Source: Paracoccaceae bacterium
Lineage (GTDB): Bacteria > Pseudomonadota > Alphaproteobacteria > Rhodobacterales > Rhodobacteraceae
Length of the DNA: 64,000 nt
Direction of reading: 5' to 3'
Assembly: GCA_009773375.1 (NCBI GenBank)
Contig: WRPH01000014.1
Location: 34,043 to 98,042, forward strand
Program-made: the position numbers and the translations under genes
Shown here: positions 9,165 through 17,689 of the stretch, in pieces
Layout: every line of letters begins with the position of its first letter
Numbering within the stretch: position 1 is the stretch's first letter
The notes under the pieces: model-generated
What the model was told of the DNA's origin: nothing
Seen by the model: the letters and a program-made list of their open reading frames with translations, nothing else
Database searches by the model: none

Positions 9165-9617
9165 ATGCTCAAAGGAATTGACCCGCGCCTGAACGCCGAG
9201 GTGCTTGGCTGCTTGCGCGCCATGGGCCACGGCGATGTGCTGATCCTTGCCGACACCAACTTCCCCTCCGATTCGGTCGCCCGTGCCACCGTCACCGGCA
9301 AACTGCTGCGGATGGATAACCTGACCTCGGCCGAAGCCGCGCAGGCCATCCTGTCGGTGATGCCGCTGGATACTTTCGTGGCCGATTTCGCCGGCCGGAT
9401 GGAAATGGTCGGGGCCGCCGCCGAAATCCCGCCGGTGCAGGCGGAAGTGCAGGCTGAAATCGACGCCGCCGAAGGCAGCCCGCGCCCGATGATCTCGATC
9501 GAACGCTTCGCCTTCTATGACATGGCGCGGCAAGCCTATGCGGTGATCCAGACCGGCGAACGGCGGTTCTATGGCTGTTTCATGCTCCGCAAGGGCGTGA
9601 TCGCACCGGAGGCGTAA
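9165..9617 (+). CDS. FucU/RbsD-family sugar mutarotase
   Basis: 150 aa, full family length, with the MGHGDVLILADTNFP block near residues 20-34 and the YGCFMLRKGVIAPEA end. The family speeds anomer exchange of free sugars such as L-fucose or ribose so that a stereospecific enzyme gets its substrate. It lies between the ATPase and the ribokinase; the stop is followed immediately by the kinase start. It is paralogous to the protein encoded at 3215-3919, and the sequence alone does not decide fucose against ribose or another sugar. Confidence 0.88.
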   Translation: MLKGIDPRLNAEVLGCLRAMGHGDVLILADTNFPSDSVARATVTGKLLRMDNLTSAEAAQAILSVMPLDTFVADFAGRMEMVGAAAEIPPVQAEVQAEIDAAEGSPRPMISIERFAFYDMARQAYAVIQTGERRFYGCFMLRKGVIAPEA

Positions 9618-10544
9618 GTGATGAAACCAATTGTGATCCTTGGCATTTTTGTTGCCGATACCGCCTATCGCGCCGCCCGCCAACCGAAAATGGGCGAAAC
9701 CATTTTGGGCAACTCCTTTGTACTAGGGCCGGGCGGAAAGGGCTCGAACCAATCGGTCGCCGCCGCCATGGCCGGGGGCAAGACCCACTTCATCACCCGG
9801 CTGGGCGATGACGCCTTTGCCGACATCGCCCGCGCGACATGGGCCAGGGCCGGCGTGGTGCCCGAGGTAAAGATCGACGCCGAAAGCTACACCGGGGCGG
9901 CGTATATCTTCATCGAAGACGCCACCGGCAACAACGCCATCATCGTCTCGCCGGGGGCCGCTGGCCGGGTGTCGGTGCAGGATGTCGAGGAAAAAGCCGA
10001 CCTGATCCGCTCTGCCGCGATCTTTGTGACGCAGCTGGAACAACCGATCCCCGCCGCCAAACGCGGGCTGGAAATTGCCCGCGCCGCTGGCGTCACGACC
10101 ATCCTCAACCCCGCCCCCGCCGCCAGCATCGGCGATGATATTCTGGCACTGTGCGATTATGTGACGCCGAACGAGACCGAAACCGAAGCGCTGACCGGGC
10201 TGCCGGTTACCACGCTCGCCGAGGCCGAAACAGCCGCCGACGCGCTGCTGGCGCGGGGCGTCGGTGCGGTGGTGATCACCTTGGGCGACAAAGGTGCGCT
10301 TTACCGCGACCGCAGTCGCTCGGTGCATGTGCCGGTTATTTCGGCGGGCCGCGTGGTGGAAACCACCGGCGCGGGCGATGCCTTCAACGGCGGCTTTGCA
10401 GTGGCCCTGTCGGAAGGTCGCGATGTGGTCGAGGCGGTCCGCTTCGGCTGCGCCACCGCCGGAATTTCCGTCACCCGCCCCGGCACGGCGCCCTCGATGC
10501 CCAGCCGCCCCGAGATCGACGTCCTGCTGGCCCGCGGTGCGTGA
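9618..10544 (+). CDS. rbsK: ribokinase-family carbohydrate kinase
   Basis: PfkB-family kinase, 308 aa from GTG 9618 or 307 from the adjacent ATG 9621. Substrate-binding GPGGKGSNQSVAAAMAGG lies near residue 38. The catalytic anion-hole/Asp motif TTGAGDAFNGGFAVAL is near residue 250. The overall pattern resembles RbsK more than fructokinase, but specificity cannot be fixed. It is linked end to start with the mutarotase, which fits mutarotation followed by phosphorylation of a pentose or deoxyhexose. Convergent with the creatininase-like gene. Confidence 0.85.
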   Translation: MMKPIVILGIFVADTAYRAARQPKMGETILGNSFVLGPGGKGSNQSVAAAMAGGKTHFITRLGDDAFADIARATWARAGVVPEVKIDAESYTGAAYIFIEDATGNNAIIVSPGAAGRVSVQDVEEKADLIRSAAIFVTQLEQPIPAAKRGLEIARAAGVTTILNPAPAASIGDDILALCDYVTPNETETEALTGLPVTTLAEAETAADALLARGVGAVVITLGDKGALYRDRSRSVHVPVISAGRVVETTGAGDAFNGGFAVALSEGRDVVEAVRFGCATAGISVTRPGTAPSMPSRPEIDVLLARGA

Positions 10545-10571
10545 CCGGGTCGGCTGGCCGCCGCCCCTAAC

Positions 10572-10702
10572 CACGCACCCTACCTCTGGCTGGTTTTGTC
10601 GGGGCTCGAGCAGGGGGGGCGTGGGTGCCTCCGGCGGGGATATTTAAGGACAGATGAAACCGAAGCCTTGGTGAGAGGTAGGGTGTGTGCTGGCACGCAC
10701 CC
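10572..10702. repeat. composite intergenic repeat region between convergent genes
   Basis: CACGCACCCTACCTC at 10572-10586 is answered by the inverted GAGGTAGGGTGTGTG at 10676-10690. Between them lies an inverted copy of the dispersed element (GGGGATATTT...GATGAAA, 10628-10658). This fills the 182-base gap between the ribokinase and the creatininase-like gene. No gene is seen here. Confidence 0.55.
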
Positions 10703-10726
10703 TTGTCAGCAGGACAGGCGCTGATT

Positions 10727-11488
10727 TCATTCTGGCAGGATATTCACGGCTGGATGTGCCAGCCCCAGCTGCCCGCGCAGGTGCTTCAAGGCGATCTCTG
10801 CGCCTTGCACGCCCAAGTCTGCCGTGGCCTGAGATGCCGTCTCGGTATACCAGTGCCCGCCCTCTGATGCCCGCCCCATTGCCACGGTTTCTGGTGCCAA
10901 AGCCAGCATCAGCGCGGTTTCGCCCAGACCGGCATGGTCGAACGGAAAGCCCGAGTCTGGCGGAAACAGTGGCACCACCCGGATCCAGTTGAAAGGGTCC
11001 GCGGCAGCCGCCTGCTGCGCATAATAGTCCTTCATCGCGCCATCGCCCCACCAGCCCGGCCCGCGTTCAGCCTCCAGATGCCGGAAGATCGCGTTGCGTG
11101 CCGCCAGCCGGAACGCCAGATCGGTCGGCATGCCTTGCGCGAAATTCTCGGTCTGATGATGGATCACGCCCACCACATTGCGAAACCCGGTTTTCAGCAG
11201 CGCCGCGAACAGCCCCTCGGCAAAGCTCAGCAGCACGCCCGGCTCGATATGCAGCGTGCCGGTGCCAACCGGCCCGGCTACCGCATGGCTGGCCGCGCCG
11301 TAGGCAAAGGCGGGCAGCACCACCACCGCATCGCCAAGTTGGGCGAGGATTTCCGTCACCGCCAGCAGGTCCACCCCGGCGGGCAGATGCGCACCGTGAT
11401 ACTCCATCACCCCGATCGGCAACAGCACCGGCAGGTTGCGTGCAATCGCATCAGCGATCTGGTCTGGCCGCATGCGTTCAAACTGCAT
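10727..11488 (-). CDS. creatininase-family amidohydrolase
   Basis: 253 aa, usual length. The family comprises metal-dependent cyclic amide/amidine hydrolases (creatininase and relatives). The first metal block is conserved (MEYHGAHLPAGVD, Glu-x-His and the later Asp), as is the HAGLGETA block. The central block reads IHHQTENF rather than the NGHGGN common in the family, so the reaction may differ. The start ATG at 11488 lies 11 bases inside the upstream FGGY kinase gene. Last gene of a tightly coupled operon; creatinine is not implied. Confidence 0.82.
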   Translation of the reverse strand: MQFERMRPDQIADAIARNLPVLLPIGVMEYHGAHLPAGVDLLAVTEILAQLGDAVVVLPAFAYGAASHAVAGPVGTGTLHIEPGVLLSFAEGLFAALLKTGFRNVVGVIHHQTENFAQGMPTDLAFRLAARNAIFRHLEAERGPGWWGDGAMKDYYAQQAAAADPFNWIRVVPLFPPDSGFPFDHAGLGETALMLALAPETVAMGRASEGGHWYTETASQATADLGVQGAEIALKHLRGQLGLAHPAVNILPE

Positions 11489-12977
11489 CACCGCCCCCCA
11501 AACCCTGCGCGATATCGCGGGTCTGCTGATAAAGCCTGCGCCACAGCGGGTATTGCCGGGCATAGACGGGTTCCGCCACCGGCTGCACCAGTCGCGCCAC
11601 TGGGTTCCACTCGGCGATTTCGTCGGGCAACACCCGCCCCACCGCCACCGCCGCCAGAAACGCATCGCCATAGCTGGCCCCGATGGTCTTTTCGGCCACA
11701 ATTTGCACCACGCTACCCAGATCCGAGGTCGCCTGCATCCAGACCGCGTTCCTGGTGCCACCCCCCACTGCCAGCACCCGCGCAGGCGTGGCCCCCAGAC
11801 TGCGGCAAGTTTCCATCACATGCGCCGTGCCGCAGGCTATCCCCTCCAGCACCGCCCGATAGAGATCACCGCGCCCATGCGTCAGGTTCAGCCCGAAGAA
11901 CGCCCCCACCGCCTGCGGGTCATGGATCGGCGTACGTTCACCCGAGAAATACGGCAGGCACAGCAGCCCCTTCGCCCCTTTCGGGCTTGCCGCCGCCTCG
12001 GCCGTCAGCACTGCGAAGGCGGTCTCGCCCAACTCGCGCGCAAACTGATCGCGGAACCAATGCGTCAGCGTCCCCGAGGTTGCCAGCCCCGCCATCGAGG
12101 CGTGTTGACCCGGAAAGAGCCACGGCGCATACCACAGCCGGGCATCGCGCACCGGATCGGCCGTCACCTGAATGATGAAGATGGTCGAGCCATACATCAT
12201 CATCATGTCGCCCGCGTCCTTCACCCCCACCGATACTGCTTCGGCCGCCGCATCAATCGTGCCCACCGTCACCGGCGTGCCGATGGCCAGCCCGGTTTCC
12301 GCCGCCGCCTGCGCTGTGACATGGCCGGCGATTTCGCTGCTCCACGCAAGGCGCGGCAAACGCTCCAGCGGCAGGATTTCGGGCGCTAGGTCTGCCACCC
12401 ATTCCAGCCGGTTCACATCATAAAGCGGCGAGAAATTGGCCGCCGTATAGTGATCCATCACATAAGCGCCGGTCAGCTTCCACGTCAGGTAAGGCGTCGC
12501 CGAAACCACCATCGCGGTTTGCGCATAGATCTCTGGGTGCTGCTGTTTCAGCCACAGGATCTTGGGCCCGACCGATTGCGAGGTCAGCGCATTGCCGCAG
12601 CGGGCCAGGATCACCTCTGGCCCGATCTGCGCGTTCAATTCAGCAATCTGCGCCGACGCCCGCGTGTCCACGCCATAAAGCACGGCATTCATCAACGGCT
12701 TGCCCGCCGCATCCAACGGCAGCATGCAGGGCCCGATGGCCGAGCAGGCCACCGCCGCGATCTCTTCAGGTTTTACCTGAGATTCTGCCAGCAATGCCTT
12801 GGTAACAAAAACAAAATCATCCCACCAATCCTCTTCGGCGCGATGTTCGGCCCAGCCCGGTCGCGGCACGATCATCTTGTGCGCCCGGCTTGCCTGCGCC
12901 CCGATCCGACCCACTGCATCCACCAACACGCCTTTGGTTTCAAAGGTGCCGATATCGACGCCGAGTGTATAGGTCAT
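11478..12977 (-). CDS. FGGY-family carbohydrate kinase (xylulokinase-like)
   Basis: 499 aa, two-domain actin-fold sugar kinase. The N-terminal phosphate loop is DIGTFETKGVLVD and the C-terminal ATP-binding block is AVGGGTRNAVWMQATSDLG near residue 400. It probably phosphorylates a ketose or alditol; length and motifs resemble XylB more than GlpK, but FGGY specificity cannot be read reliably by eye. Overlaps the M42 gene upstream by 4 bases and the creatininase-like gene downstream by 11. Confidence 0.88.
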   Translation of the reverse strand: MTYTLGVDIGTFETKGVLVDAVGRIGAQASRAHKMIVPRPGWAEHRAEEDWWDDFVFVTKALLAESQVKPEEIAAVACSAIGPCMLPLDAAGKPLMNAVLYGVDTRASAQIAELNAQIGPEVILARCGNALTSQSVGPKILWLKQQHPEIYAQTAMVVSATPYLTWKLTGAYVMDHYTAANFSPLYDVNRLEWVADLAPEILPLERLPRLAWSSEIAGHVTAQAAAETGLAIGTPVTVGTIDAAAEAVSVGVKDAGDMMMMYGSTIFIIQVTADPVRDARLWYAPWLFPGQHASMAGLATSGTLTHWFRDQFARELGETAFAVLTAEAAASPKGAKGLLCLPYFSGERTPIHDPQAVGAFFGLNLTHGRGDLYRAVLEGIACGTAHVMETCRSLGATPARVLAVGGGTRNAVWMQATSDLGSVVQIVAEKTIGASYGDAFLAAVAVGRVLPDEIAEWNPVARLVQPVAEPVYARQYPLWRRLYQQTRDIAQGLGGGDAV

Positions 12978-14062
12978 CGCGGCCTCCGCGACAGATCAAA
13001 CCCCGGCCCGATCTGCGACAGCGCTTCCACCAATACATCGACCATTCCAGAAATATCATCCAGATCAAATACTTCCAGCGCAGAATGCGTGTAACGCATC
13101 GGGAAGCCGACATCCAGACAAGCCACGCCTTCGCTGCCCATGAACTGGATATAAGACAGATCGGTCAGCGCGCCGGTATGGGCGGATCGTTGCAGCGGCA
13201 GCCCGCAGGTCAGCGCCGCCGACTCCATCAGCCGCACCAGTGCCGGATGCGGGATCACCCCGTTCAGCGTGCCCCGGCCATGAAACGAATACAGCGAAAT
13301 CCCCGGCCCGCCGCCCATCGTCACCTCGCCACGCACCGCCATATCGGGGGTATCGCAGGCCAGCAGCAGATCAATCTGCAAGGCAATATCCGGCGCGCAA
13401 GCCGTCGCCGCTGGCAGCACGCCGCGCAGGTTGTATTCCTCTTGCACCGACCAGACCAGATGCACCGTCGGCCCGTCCTCACGCAGCCGCAGCCGCTGCG
13501 CCAAAGCCAGCAGCGCCGCACAGCCCGCCCGATCATCGACCGAGGTGCCGGCCAGCCGGTTGCCCGCCAGCGCCAGCACGCGCGGCAGATAGACCACCGG
13601 GCAGCCGATCTGCACCCCCGCCGCTTCGGCCTCGGCCTTGGAGCCAAAACCCGCATCGACATAAAGTTCCTGATACGGCACCACCCGGTATTTTTCTTCG
13701 GGCGTGGTGGCGTGATGGCTCTTGTTGGCAATCACCCCCGGCAGATCGCCCTGATTGGTGCAGATCAGCACCGCCTGCGCAGCAAGCGCGCGTTCCGGCA
13801 CGCCGCCCAACCGCTCCAGCCGGATCAGACCGCTCTCTTCGACCTTGCGCACGACGAATCCCAGCTGGTCCATATGGGTGAACACCATCACCACCGGTGC
13901 CGCCGGATCACCGGGAAAGCTGGCTATCAAGTTGCCCAGCCGGTCTGACCGATGCGCGATGCCCATCGCGTCCAGATGCCCGGCGATGCAGCCCGCCACC
14001 CGGTCCTCATACCCCGACAGACCGGGGATCAGCATCAGCTCCGTGACAAGATCGCGCATCAC
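12974..14062 (-). CDS. M42-family metallo-aminopeptidase (SgcX/FrvX-like)
   Basis: 362 aa, usual for M42 enzymes, which are di-metal aminopeptidases of the PepA/tetrahedral type. Metal and catalytic blocks are all visible: HMDQLGFVV near residue 65, DDRAGCAALLAL, VQEEYNLRGV with the Glu pair, and a late His (YTHSALEVFDLDD). Its E. coli relatives SgcX and FrvX are also encoded in sugar operons of unclear function. Here it is translationally coupled to a BtpA/SgcQ protein and an FGGY kinase, so it may cleave an amino-acid moiety from a conjugate. Confidence 0.87.
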   Translation of the reverse strand: MMRDLVTELMLIPGLSGYEDRVAGCIAGHLDAMGIAHRSDRLGNLIASFPGDPAAPVVMVFTHMDQLGFVVRKVEESGLIRLERLGGVPERALAAQAVLICTNQGDLPGVIANKSHHATTPEEKYRVVPYQELYVDAGFGSKAEAEAAGVQIGCPVVYLPRVLALAGNRLAGTSVDDRAGCAALLALAQRLRLREDGPTVHLVWSVQEEYNLRGVLPAATACAPDIALQIDLLLACDTPDMAVRGEVTMGGGPGISLYSFHGRGTLNGVIPHPALVRLMESAALTCGLPLQRSAHTGALTDLSYIQFMGSEGVACLDVGFPMRYTHSALEVFDLDDISGMVDVLVEALSQIGPGFDLSRRPR

Positions 14063-14868
14063 GCCCCCCTGATCGCGCGCACGCGGTCCATGAAATCGCG
14101 GGCGCGGTCAGCATCCACCGCAGCCCAGGTATCGCCACCGACCTTCAGCGCAGACCCGACGATGCAGCCATCCGCCACCCGGAACACATCGGCGACCGTG
14201 GCATGTTTCACCCCGGTATTCGCCAGCACCGGCGTTGTCGGCAGCACCCGTTTCACCGCCTCCAGATCAACCATCCGCGCCGCCTCGCCAGTGATCGCGC
14301 CCGACACCAGCACCGCATCGGGGATCGAGGAAAACACCGCCGACCGCGCCCGGTCCGGCAAAGACCGAGGATCAAGAGAGCCTGCGAACTCTGCCGAAAC
14401 ATTATACAATTTCGCAACCCCGCCCGCGCCGATCCGCTGACCATAGCGCAGCGCCGCCCCCGCATCGGGTGCCCAGACCCCCATATCGCTGGCATAGGTG
14501 CCGGTGAAAATCTCGCGCACAAACGCAGCCCCGGTGGCCGCTGCCAGCGCCATCGTCGCCATCGGGTCCCACAGCACATTCACCCCGAACGGCACGGTGA
14601 TCTGGCCACGCAACCGGCCGATCACATAGGCCATCGTCGCGGTGCTGGCGGTATCAACTCGCAGCTCATAGGGGCGGTCGTTCTCATTGCCGAACATCAC
14701 CGCATCGACACCCGCCGCCTGCAACGCCGCCAGATCAGCCTCGGCCCCGCGCAGAATACCTTCTACTCCCGCCTCTGGATCATGCAGCGGCGTCCCTGGC
14801 ATCGCCCCCAGATGCACCATCGCAATCACTGGCTTCTTGTCGCCGAACACCCGTTGAAACCGCACCAT
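14059..14868 (-). CDS. BtpA/SgcQ-family TIM-barrel protein
   Basis: 269 aa from ATG 14868, chosen because GGGAGGGA lies just upstream; an in-frame upstream extension has none. The BtpA/SgcQ signature is clear: PVIAMVHLGAMPGTPLHDP at the N-terminus, VDAVMFGNENDRPY, and the C-terminal TPVLANTGVKHATV and DGCIVGSALK phosphate-site-like blocks. Enzymatic role is not established to my knowledge; SgcQ of E. coli sits in a similar sugar operon beside an M42 protein. First gene of the leftward operon, starting 61 bases from a candidate GntR operator. Confidence 0.85.
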   Translation of the reverse strand: MVRFQRVFGDKKPVIAMVHLGAMPGTPLHDPEAGVEGILRGAEADLAALQAAGVDAVMFGNENDRPYELRVDTASTATMAYVIGRLRGQITVPFGVNVLWDPMATMALAAATGAAFVREIFTGTYASDMGVWAPDAGAALRYGQRIGAGGVAKLYNVSAEFAGSLDPRSLPDRARSAVFSSIPDAVLVSGAITGEAARMVDLEAVKRVLPTTPVLANTGVKHATVADVFRVADGCIVGSALKVGGDTWAAVDADRARDFMDRVRAIRGA

Positions 14869-14928
14869 AGTCCCTCCCGTTTTGAGCGAGGCTAGCGCGA
14901 AAACCATTGGCCGGGAAGGCAGAACATA

Positions 14929-14940
14929 CTAGCATGTCAG
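14929..14940. promoter_or_regulatory. candidate GntR operator (degenerate)
   Basis: CTAGCATGTCAG differs from the perfect CTAACATGTTAG in two symmetric positions. It lies in the short gap between the divergent BtpA-family and aldo/keto reductase genes, 19 bases before the latter's ATG, so binding could block both directions. Confidence 0.55.
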
Positions 14941-14958
14941 TGAAATGCGGAGGCAAAG

Positions 14959-15978
14959 ATGCAGGTCAGGCACTGGGATCGGTTGGGCAACGGCGGGCTG
15001 GATTTCACCGAACTCGGCTTCGGCGCGGCCCCGCTGGGCAACCTCTACCGCGCGATTTCCGAGGCCGAGGCGCAATCCGTGCTGACCCGCGCCTGGGATG
15101 GCGGCGTGCGCTATTTTGATACAGCACCGCTTTATGGCTTAGGCCTGTCGGAAACCCGGCTGAACCATTTCCTGCGCGATAAACCGCGCGACAGCTATGT
15201 GATCTCATCAAAAATTGGCCGCTTGCTGCGCGTCTGCAAACCCGATCAGCGCGACGGCTTCGGCAAATGGTTCGACGTGCCCGCCCGCAACGAGGTTTAC
15301 GACTATTCCTACGACGGCGTGATGCGCAGCCTTGAGGCCTCGCTGGAACGGCTGGGGCTGGACCGCATCGACATCCTTTATGCGCATGATCTGGACCTCT
15401 TTAACCACAAGACCGCCACCGCGCTGACCGCCCGCCTGCACGATTTCATGGCCGGCGGCTACCGCGCCCTGCTCGATCTGCGCGATCAGGGCACCATCAA
15501 GGCCTTCGGTGCCGGAATAAACGAATGGCAGCCGTGCCAATGGCTGCTCGAACGCGGCGATTTCGATCTGTTCCTGCTGGCGGGCCGCTATACCCTGCTG
15601 GAGCAAGAGGCGCTGGAAAGCTTCCTGCCCATGGCCGAACAACGCGGCGCGGGCATCATCATCGGCGGCCCGTATAACTCCGGCATCCTCGCCACCGGCC
15701 CGAAACCCGGCGCGTTCTACAACTACGACCCCGCCCCCGAAGCCATCCTGACCCGCACCGCAGCACTTCAAACGATTTGCGCCCGGCACGGCACCCGCCT
15801 TGTCGATGCCGCCTTCCAGTTCCCGCTGCGCCATCCGGCGGTGGTATCGGTGATCCCCGGCGGGCAAGGCGTGGCCGAGATTGACAGCAATCTTGCCGCC
15901 GCCAAAGCCCGCATCCCGCCCGCGCTTTGGGCAGATCTGCAAGCGCAGGGCCTGTTGCACCGCAAAGCGCCGCTCTGA
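14959..15978 (+). CDS. aldo/keto reductase (D-threo-aldose 1-dehydrogenase type)
   Basis: 339 aa. N-terminal LGFGAAPLGNLYRAI, the catalytic Asp-Tyr block FDTAPLYGLGLSETRLNHFL near residue 55, and the Lys block VISSKIGRLLR near residue 80 place it in the family of aldose (L-fucose/D-arabinose/L-xylose-type) and pyridoxal dehydrogenases. GGAGG lies six bases before the ATG. It would oxidise a free aldose at C1, consistent with the mutarotases at 3215 and 9165. First gene of the rightward arm; a PuuD-like hydrolase follows after 69 bases. Confidence 0.85.
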   Translation: MQVRHWDRLGNGGLDFTELGFGAAPLGNLYRAISEAEAQSVLTRAWDGGVRYFDTAPLYGLGLSETRLNHFLRDKPRDSYVISSKIGRLLRVCKPDQRDGFGKWFDVPARNEVYDYSYDGVMRSLEASLERLGLDRIDILYAHDLDLFNHKTATALTARLHDFMAGGYRALLDLRDQGTIKAFGAGINEWQPCQWLLERGDFDLFLLAGRYTLLEQEALESFLPMAEQRGAGIIIGGPYNSGILATGPKPGAFYNYDPAPEAILTRTAALQTICARHGTRLVDAAFQFPLRHPAVVSVIPGGQGVAEIDSNLAAAKARIPPALWADLQAQGLLHRKAPL

Positions 15979-16047
15979 CGGCGTTTCCCCCTTCATCTTG
16001 CGGCATCGGCTGTTAGGATGGGGGCAATCCGCGATAAAGGCTCCGCC

Positions 16048-16815
16048 ATGCCCCACCCCTCCCGCCGCCCCACCGTGGGCATCATCGGCAACTCTTACCT
16101 GATGAATGACCGCTATGCGGTGCATGCGACGGGGCATATCAACTCGTCCGCCGTGGCCGAGGTGGCGGATTGCGTGCCCCTGATCGTGCCGACCGACCCG
16201 CGCTTTGTCTCGGTGGCCGACCTGCTGGCGATCTGCGACGGCTTTCTGCTGACCGGCGGTCGCCCCAACGTCCACCCCGCCGAATATGGCGAAGCCGAAA
16301 CCCCCGCGCATGGCGAATTTGACCGCAACCGCGACGCCATCACCCTGCCGCTGATCCGCGCCTGTGTCGAAAGCGGCCAGCCCTTCTTGGGCATCTGTCG
16401 CGGCTTTCAAGAGGTGAACGTCGCGATGGGCGGCAGCCTGCACCCCGAAATCCGCGATCTGCCGGGCCGGATGAACCACCGCATGCCGCCCGACGCGGTG
16501 ATCGAGGAGCAATTCGCCCCCCGCCACGCCGTCCGCTTTGCCGAAGGCGGCGTGTTCCACCGCCTGCTGGGCGCGCCCGAGGTGATGACCAACACCCTGC
16601 ACGGCCAAGGCATCGCCCGGCCGGGCAGCCGCATCGTCATCGACGGCTATGCGCCAGACGGCACCCCCGAAGCGATCTATGTCGCCGATGCGCCCGGTTT
16701 TACCCTGTCGGTGCAATGGCACCCGGAATGGAACGCAACCAACGACCCGGTGTCGCGGCCGTTGTTCACCGCCTTTGGCGATGCGGTGCGGGCTTGGGCT
16801 GCCCGACACGCATGA
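16048..16815 (+). CDS. PuuD-like class I glutamine-amidotransferase-fold hydrolase
   Basis: 255 aa, peptidase C26 family (gamma-glutamyl-GABA hydrolase relatives). Nucleophile Cys117 sits in FLGICRGFQEVNV; the His/Glu pair is in VQWHPEW near residue 230; the oxyanion strand GFLLTGGRPNVHP is at residues 65-77. All catalytic residues are present, so a stand-alone amide or gamma-glutamyl hydrolase is expected. ATG 16048 is preferred over an upstream ATG at 16018. Together with the M42 and creatininase-like genes it gives the cluster three different amide-cleaving folds. Confidence 0.85.
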   Translation: MPHPSRRPTVGIIGNSYLMNDRYAVHATGHINSSAVAEVADCVPLIVPTDPRFVSVADLLAICDGFLLTGGRPNVHPAEYGEAETPAHGEFDRNRDAITLPLIRACVESGQPFLGICRGFQEVNVAMGGSLHPEIRDLPGRMNHRMPPDAVIEEQFAPRHAVRFAEGGVFHRLLGAPEVMTNTLHGQGIARPGSRIVIDGYAPDGTPEAIYVADAPGFTLSVQWHPEWNATNDPVSRPLFTAFGDAVRAWAARHA

Positions 16816-16858
16816 TCTTCTGCAAAAACGAACCGATCCGCCGCCTGTCGTAGCCCGA

Positions 16859-16898
16859 TTTCCGCGCGGAAACCGGTCCCGGAAACCGCACGGTTTCC
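16859..16898. terminator. paired palindromes in intergenic gap
   Basis: A 14-bp palindrome TTTCCGCGCGGAAA (16859-16872) and a hairpin GGAAACCG-CA-CGGTTTCC (16881-16898) lie between the PuuD-like and lyxose-isomerase-like genes. They could end the upstream transcript or be a repeat element; no U-run follows. Confidence 0.35.
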
Positions 16899-16971
16899 AC
16901 CCGCTGCATCCCGGTTGTTTACGCTAACACCAACGCTATACTGCCGCCCGAACGCTAGGGAGAGATCGCCA

Positions 16972-17655
16972 ATGAAACGCTCACGCATCAATGACATCAT
17001 GGCCGCTGCGGATGAGATGATCCGCCATTACGGCTTTGTGCTGCCACCCTTCGCCTATTGGTCGCCCGATGAATTCAAGGCCAAGGCCAGCATCGCCCGC
17101 CGCGTCATCGAGGGGCGCTGCGGCTGGGATATCACCGATTACGGTCAGGGCCGCTTTGATGATCTGGGCCTGTTCCTGTTCACCCTGCGCAACGGCTCGC
17201 TGGCCGATCTGCAACGCGGCGGCGGCATGTGTTATGCCGAAAAGCTGTTGATTTCGCGGCAGGATCAGCTTTCCCCGATGCACACCCATGTCATCAAGGC
17301 CGAAGACATCATCAACCGCGGCGGGGCCACGCTGGTGGTCGAACTGTTTGGGTCCGACGATCACGGCAACTTCGCCGCCGACCGGGGCGGGCTGGTGCGC
17401 TGCGACGGCATCGATCGCCCCTACAAGCCCGGCGACAAGCTGAAACTCGCCCCCGGCGAAAGCGTCACCCTGATGCCGGGCGATTGGCACGCCTTCTGGG
17501 GCGAAGGCGGCGACGTGCTGATCGGCGAGGTGTCCACCGTCAACGACGACGTCACCGACAACGTCTTCCGCGAACCGATTGGCCGCTTTGCCGAGATTGA
17601 CGAAGACGTCGCCCCCACGCATCTGCTGGTCAGCGATTACGAGAAATGGCTGTGA
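16972..17655 (+). CDS. D-lyxose/D-mannose isomerase family protein (cupin)
   Basis: 227 aa, the usual length for D-lyxose ketol-isomerases. Metal ligands are visible in SPMHTHVIKAEDIINRGG (His, His, Glu) and DWHAFWGEGG (His). The family interconverts D-lyxose/D-xylulose or D-mannose/D-fructose. ATG 16972 follows AGGGAGAG. A D-xylulose product would suit the FGGY kinase at 11478, but the physiological sugar is unproven. The 156-base gap before it may hold its own promoter. Confidence 0.83.
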   Translation: MKRSRINDIMAAADEMIRHYGFVLPPFAYWSPDEFKAKASIARRVIEGRCGWDITDYGQGRFDDLGLFLFTLRNGSLADLQRGGGMCYAEKLLISRQDQLSPMHTHVIKAEDIINRGGATLVVELFGSDDHGNFAADRGGLVRCDGIDRPYKPGDKLKLAPGESVTLMPGDWHAFWGEGGDVLIGEVSTVNDDVTDNVFREPIGRFAEIDEDVAPTHLLVSDYEKWL

Positions 17656-17659
17656 AATC

Positions 17660-17684
17660 AGGGGGGCGTGTCGCCACGCCCCCT
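17660..17684. terminator. GC-rich hairpin between convergent genes
   Basis: AGGGGGCGTG / CACGCCCCCT stem (one G bulged) with a short TCGC-type loop, just after the isomerase stop and before the M3 peptidase stop. A probable bidirectional terminator. Confidence 0.5.
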
Positions 17685-17689
17685 GCCGC

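Noticed and set aside
16923..16940. GCTAACACCAACGCTA as a fourth GntR operator before the lyxose-isomerase-like gene
   Set aside because: Only the left half matches CTAACA; the right half does not, so it may be chance.
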